Source of the DNA: Candidatus Omnitrophota bacterium
Lineage (GTDB): Bacteria; Ratteibacteria; UBA8468; B48-G9; JAFGKM01
Direction of reading: 5' to 3'
DNA length: 32,754 nt
Assembly: GCA_023818645.1 (NCBI GenBank)
Contig: JAMWCJ010000012.1
Coordinates: forward strand, 1-32,754
Position numbers and translations under genes: made by a program
In this document: piece after piece, positions 31,920 to 32,754 of the stretch
Numbering within the stretch: the stretch's first letter is position 1
Layout of the letters: every line of letters starts with the position of its first letter
Notes under the pieces: generated by a model
Databases searched by the model: none
What the model was told of the DNA's origin: nothing
What the model saw: the letters and a program-made list of their open reading frames with translations, nothing else

Positions 31920-32754
31920 ATGGAAAAAGTTCTTGTTACTGGAGGATGTGGTTTCATAGGAAGTCATCTTGTTGATAAACTTATAGAGAAAAATTATCAA
32001 GTAACTGTTTTAGATAATCTTGACAAACAAGTCCATCCAGAAGGAATTCCAGAATATATAAATTTAAATGCAAGATATATCTTTGAGGATATAAGAAAGA
32101 AAAAAGAATTGAAAAAATTGATAAAAGAGGTTGATTATATCTTCCATTTTGCTGCAAAGGTTGGAGTTGGTCAATCACAATATAAGATAGAAGAATATAT
32201 TGATGTTAATATAAGAGGGACAGCAAATTTACTTGATTTAATTGTTAATACAAAAAACCATGTTAAAAAAATTATAGTTGCTTCTTCAATGAGTATTTAT
32301 GGAGAAGGACTTTATAAATGTGAAAAATGTGGAAATGTTAAGCCAGAAATAAGGGATTTTGAAGATGGAAATATTTATGATTGGGAACCAAAATGTCCTT
32401 TCTGTAAAGGAGAGATAAAACCTACCCCAACTCCTGAAACACTTAATTTAAAAAGTAATTCAATATATGCGATAAGTAAGAAAGAACAAGAAGAAATATC
32501 TCTTTTGATTGGTAAGACATATAAAATTCCTGTTGTTTCTTTAAGATTTTTTAATGTTTATGGACCAAGACAAACACTTTCAAATCCATATACAGGTGTC
32601 TGTGCAATATTTTTAAGTAGAATAAAGAATAATAATCCACCTGTAATTTTTGAGGATGGTCTTCAAACAAGAGATTTTATTTGGGTTGAAGATGTTGTGG
32701 ATGCATGTATCTTATCTATGGAAAAAGATACTGCAAATTATGAGATTTTTAATG
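31920..32754 (+). CDS. NAD-dependent epimerase with zinc-ribbon insertion (dTDP-L-rhamnose 4-epimerase-like), 3' end missing
   Basis: The first 278 codons of an extended short-chain dehydrogenase; it runs off the window. The NAD site TGGCGFIGSH is at 7-16. SSMSIYGEG (122-130) and Y183/K187 (SIYAISKKEQE) form the active site. Between them lie two cysteine pairs, CEKC (134-137) and CPFC (159-162), an inserted zinc ribbon, with WEPKCP and KPTPTPET around it. From memory, this insertion is seen in epimerases annotated as dTDP-L-rhamnose 4-epimerase. FNVYGPRQTLSNPYTGV (211-227) is normal for the fold. No ribosome site is visible before the ATG. A 106-base gap separates it from the decarboxylase gene. 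Confidence 0.82.
   Translation, partial: MEKVLVTGGCGFIGSHLVDKLIEKNYQVTVLDNLDKQVHPEGIPEYINLNARYIFEDIRKKKELKKLIKEVDYIFHFAAKVGVGQSQYKIEEYIDVNIRGTANLLDLIVNTKNHVKKIIVASSMSIYGEGLYKCEKCGNVKPEIRDFEDGNIYDWEPKCPFCKGEIKPTPTPETLNLKSNSIYAISKKEQEEISLLIGKTYKIPVVSLRFFNVYGPRQTLSNPYTGVCAIFLSRIKNNNPPVIFEDGLQTRDFIWVEDVVDACILSMEKDTANYEIFN

Noticed and set aside
1-32754. CRISPR arrays, insertion sequences, integrase or attachment sites
   Set aside because: I looked for regularly spaced repeats, terminal inverted repeats and transposase or integrase motifs and saw none.

Overview
The window comes from a strongly AT-rich bacterial chromosome; 60-base lines I counted in housekeeping genes are about 25% G+C. The organism looks Gram-negative: it has a heptose-phosphate kinase of the LPS inner-core type, and its MurE carries the DNPR motif of meso-diaminopimelate-adding enzymes. 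I cannot place it taxonomically. The mix of a DUF6785-type membrane protein, a DUF1844 protein, a Re-citrate-synthase-like protein and a stand-alone CoaB would fit an uncultured lineage near Omnitrophota/PVC, but that is inference only.

Layout. (1) 1-6245, minus strand: the division and cell-wall (dcw) cluster mraZ-rsmH-ftsL-ftsI-murE-murF-mraY (mraY is only its first 11 codons). Genes overlap or nearly touch, and a near-consensus promoter sits before mraZ. (2) 6415-19236, minus strand: a long run that probably starts at a promoter before rplM. In order: rplM, a Re-citrate-synthase-like protein, an aconitase/LeuC-type large subunit, a DNA methyltransferase with two related restriction proteins, gatA, a polytopic DUF6785-like protein, a heptose kinase, a zinc-ribbon coiled-coil protein, rnhA, the RNase P RNA gene rnpB and an L-rhamnose-isomerase-like enzyme. 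(3) 19332-20568, minus strand: speD-speE for polyamines, with its own promoter and a possible short upstream reading frame. (4) 20983-26240, plus strand: a site-2 protease homologue, a DUF1844 protein, a shortened uvrC, a small helical protein, obgE, prfB and coaB. (5) 26296-28171, plus strand: a Gfo/Idh/MocA oxidoreductase and a sugar-phosphate-isomerase-type TIM barrel, with their own promoter. (6) 28232-28405, minus strand: tRNA-Val(GAC) and tRNA-Ser(UGA). (7) 28535-32754, plus strand: nucleotide-sugar genes (CDP-paratose-2-epimerase-like, UDP-glucose dehydrogenase, UDP-glucuronate decarboxylase, and a zinc-ribbon epimerase cut off by the window end). These can make UDP-glucuronate and UDP-xylose for a surface polysaccharide.

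The most unusual part is the restriction-modification cassette at 13591-16308. It sits inside a metabolic operon with 4-nt stop/start overlaps and has visibly higher G+C in its restriction genes. Its two restriction proteins share an N-terminal architecture, but only the first has a PD-(D/E)xK nuclease domain; the second stops exactly where that domain would begin. Also worth attention are the Re-citrate synthase plus aconitase-family pair, an UvrC without its middle domain, an aminopropyltransferase with thermospermine-synthase-like motifs, two predicted leaderless epimerase genes, and an rnpB whose 3' end can pair with the ribosome binding site of the next gene. I saw no CRISPR array, insertion sequence, attachment site or replication origin.
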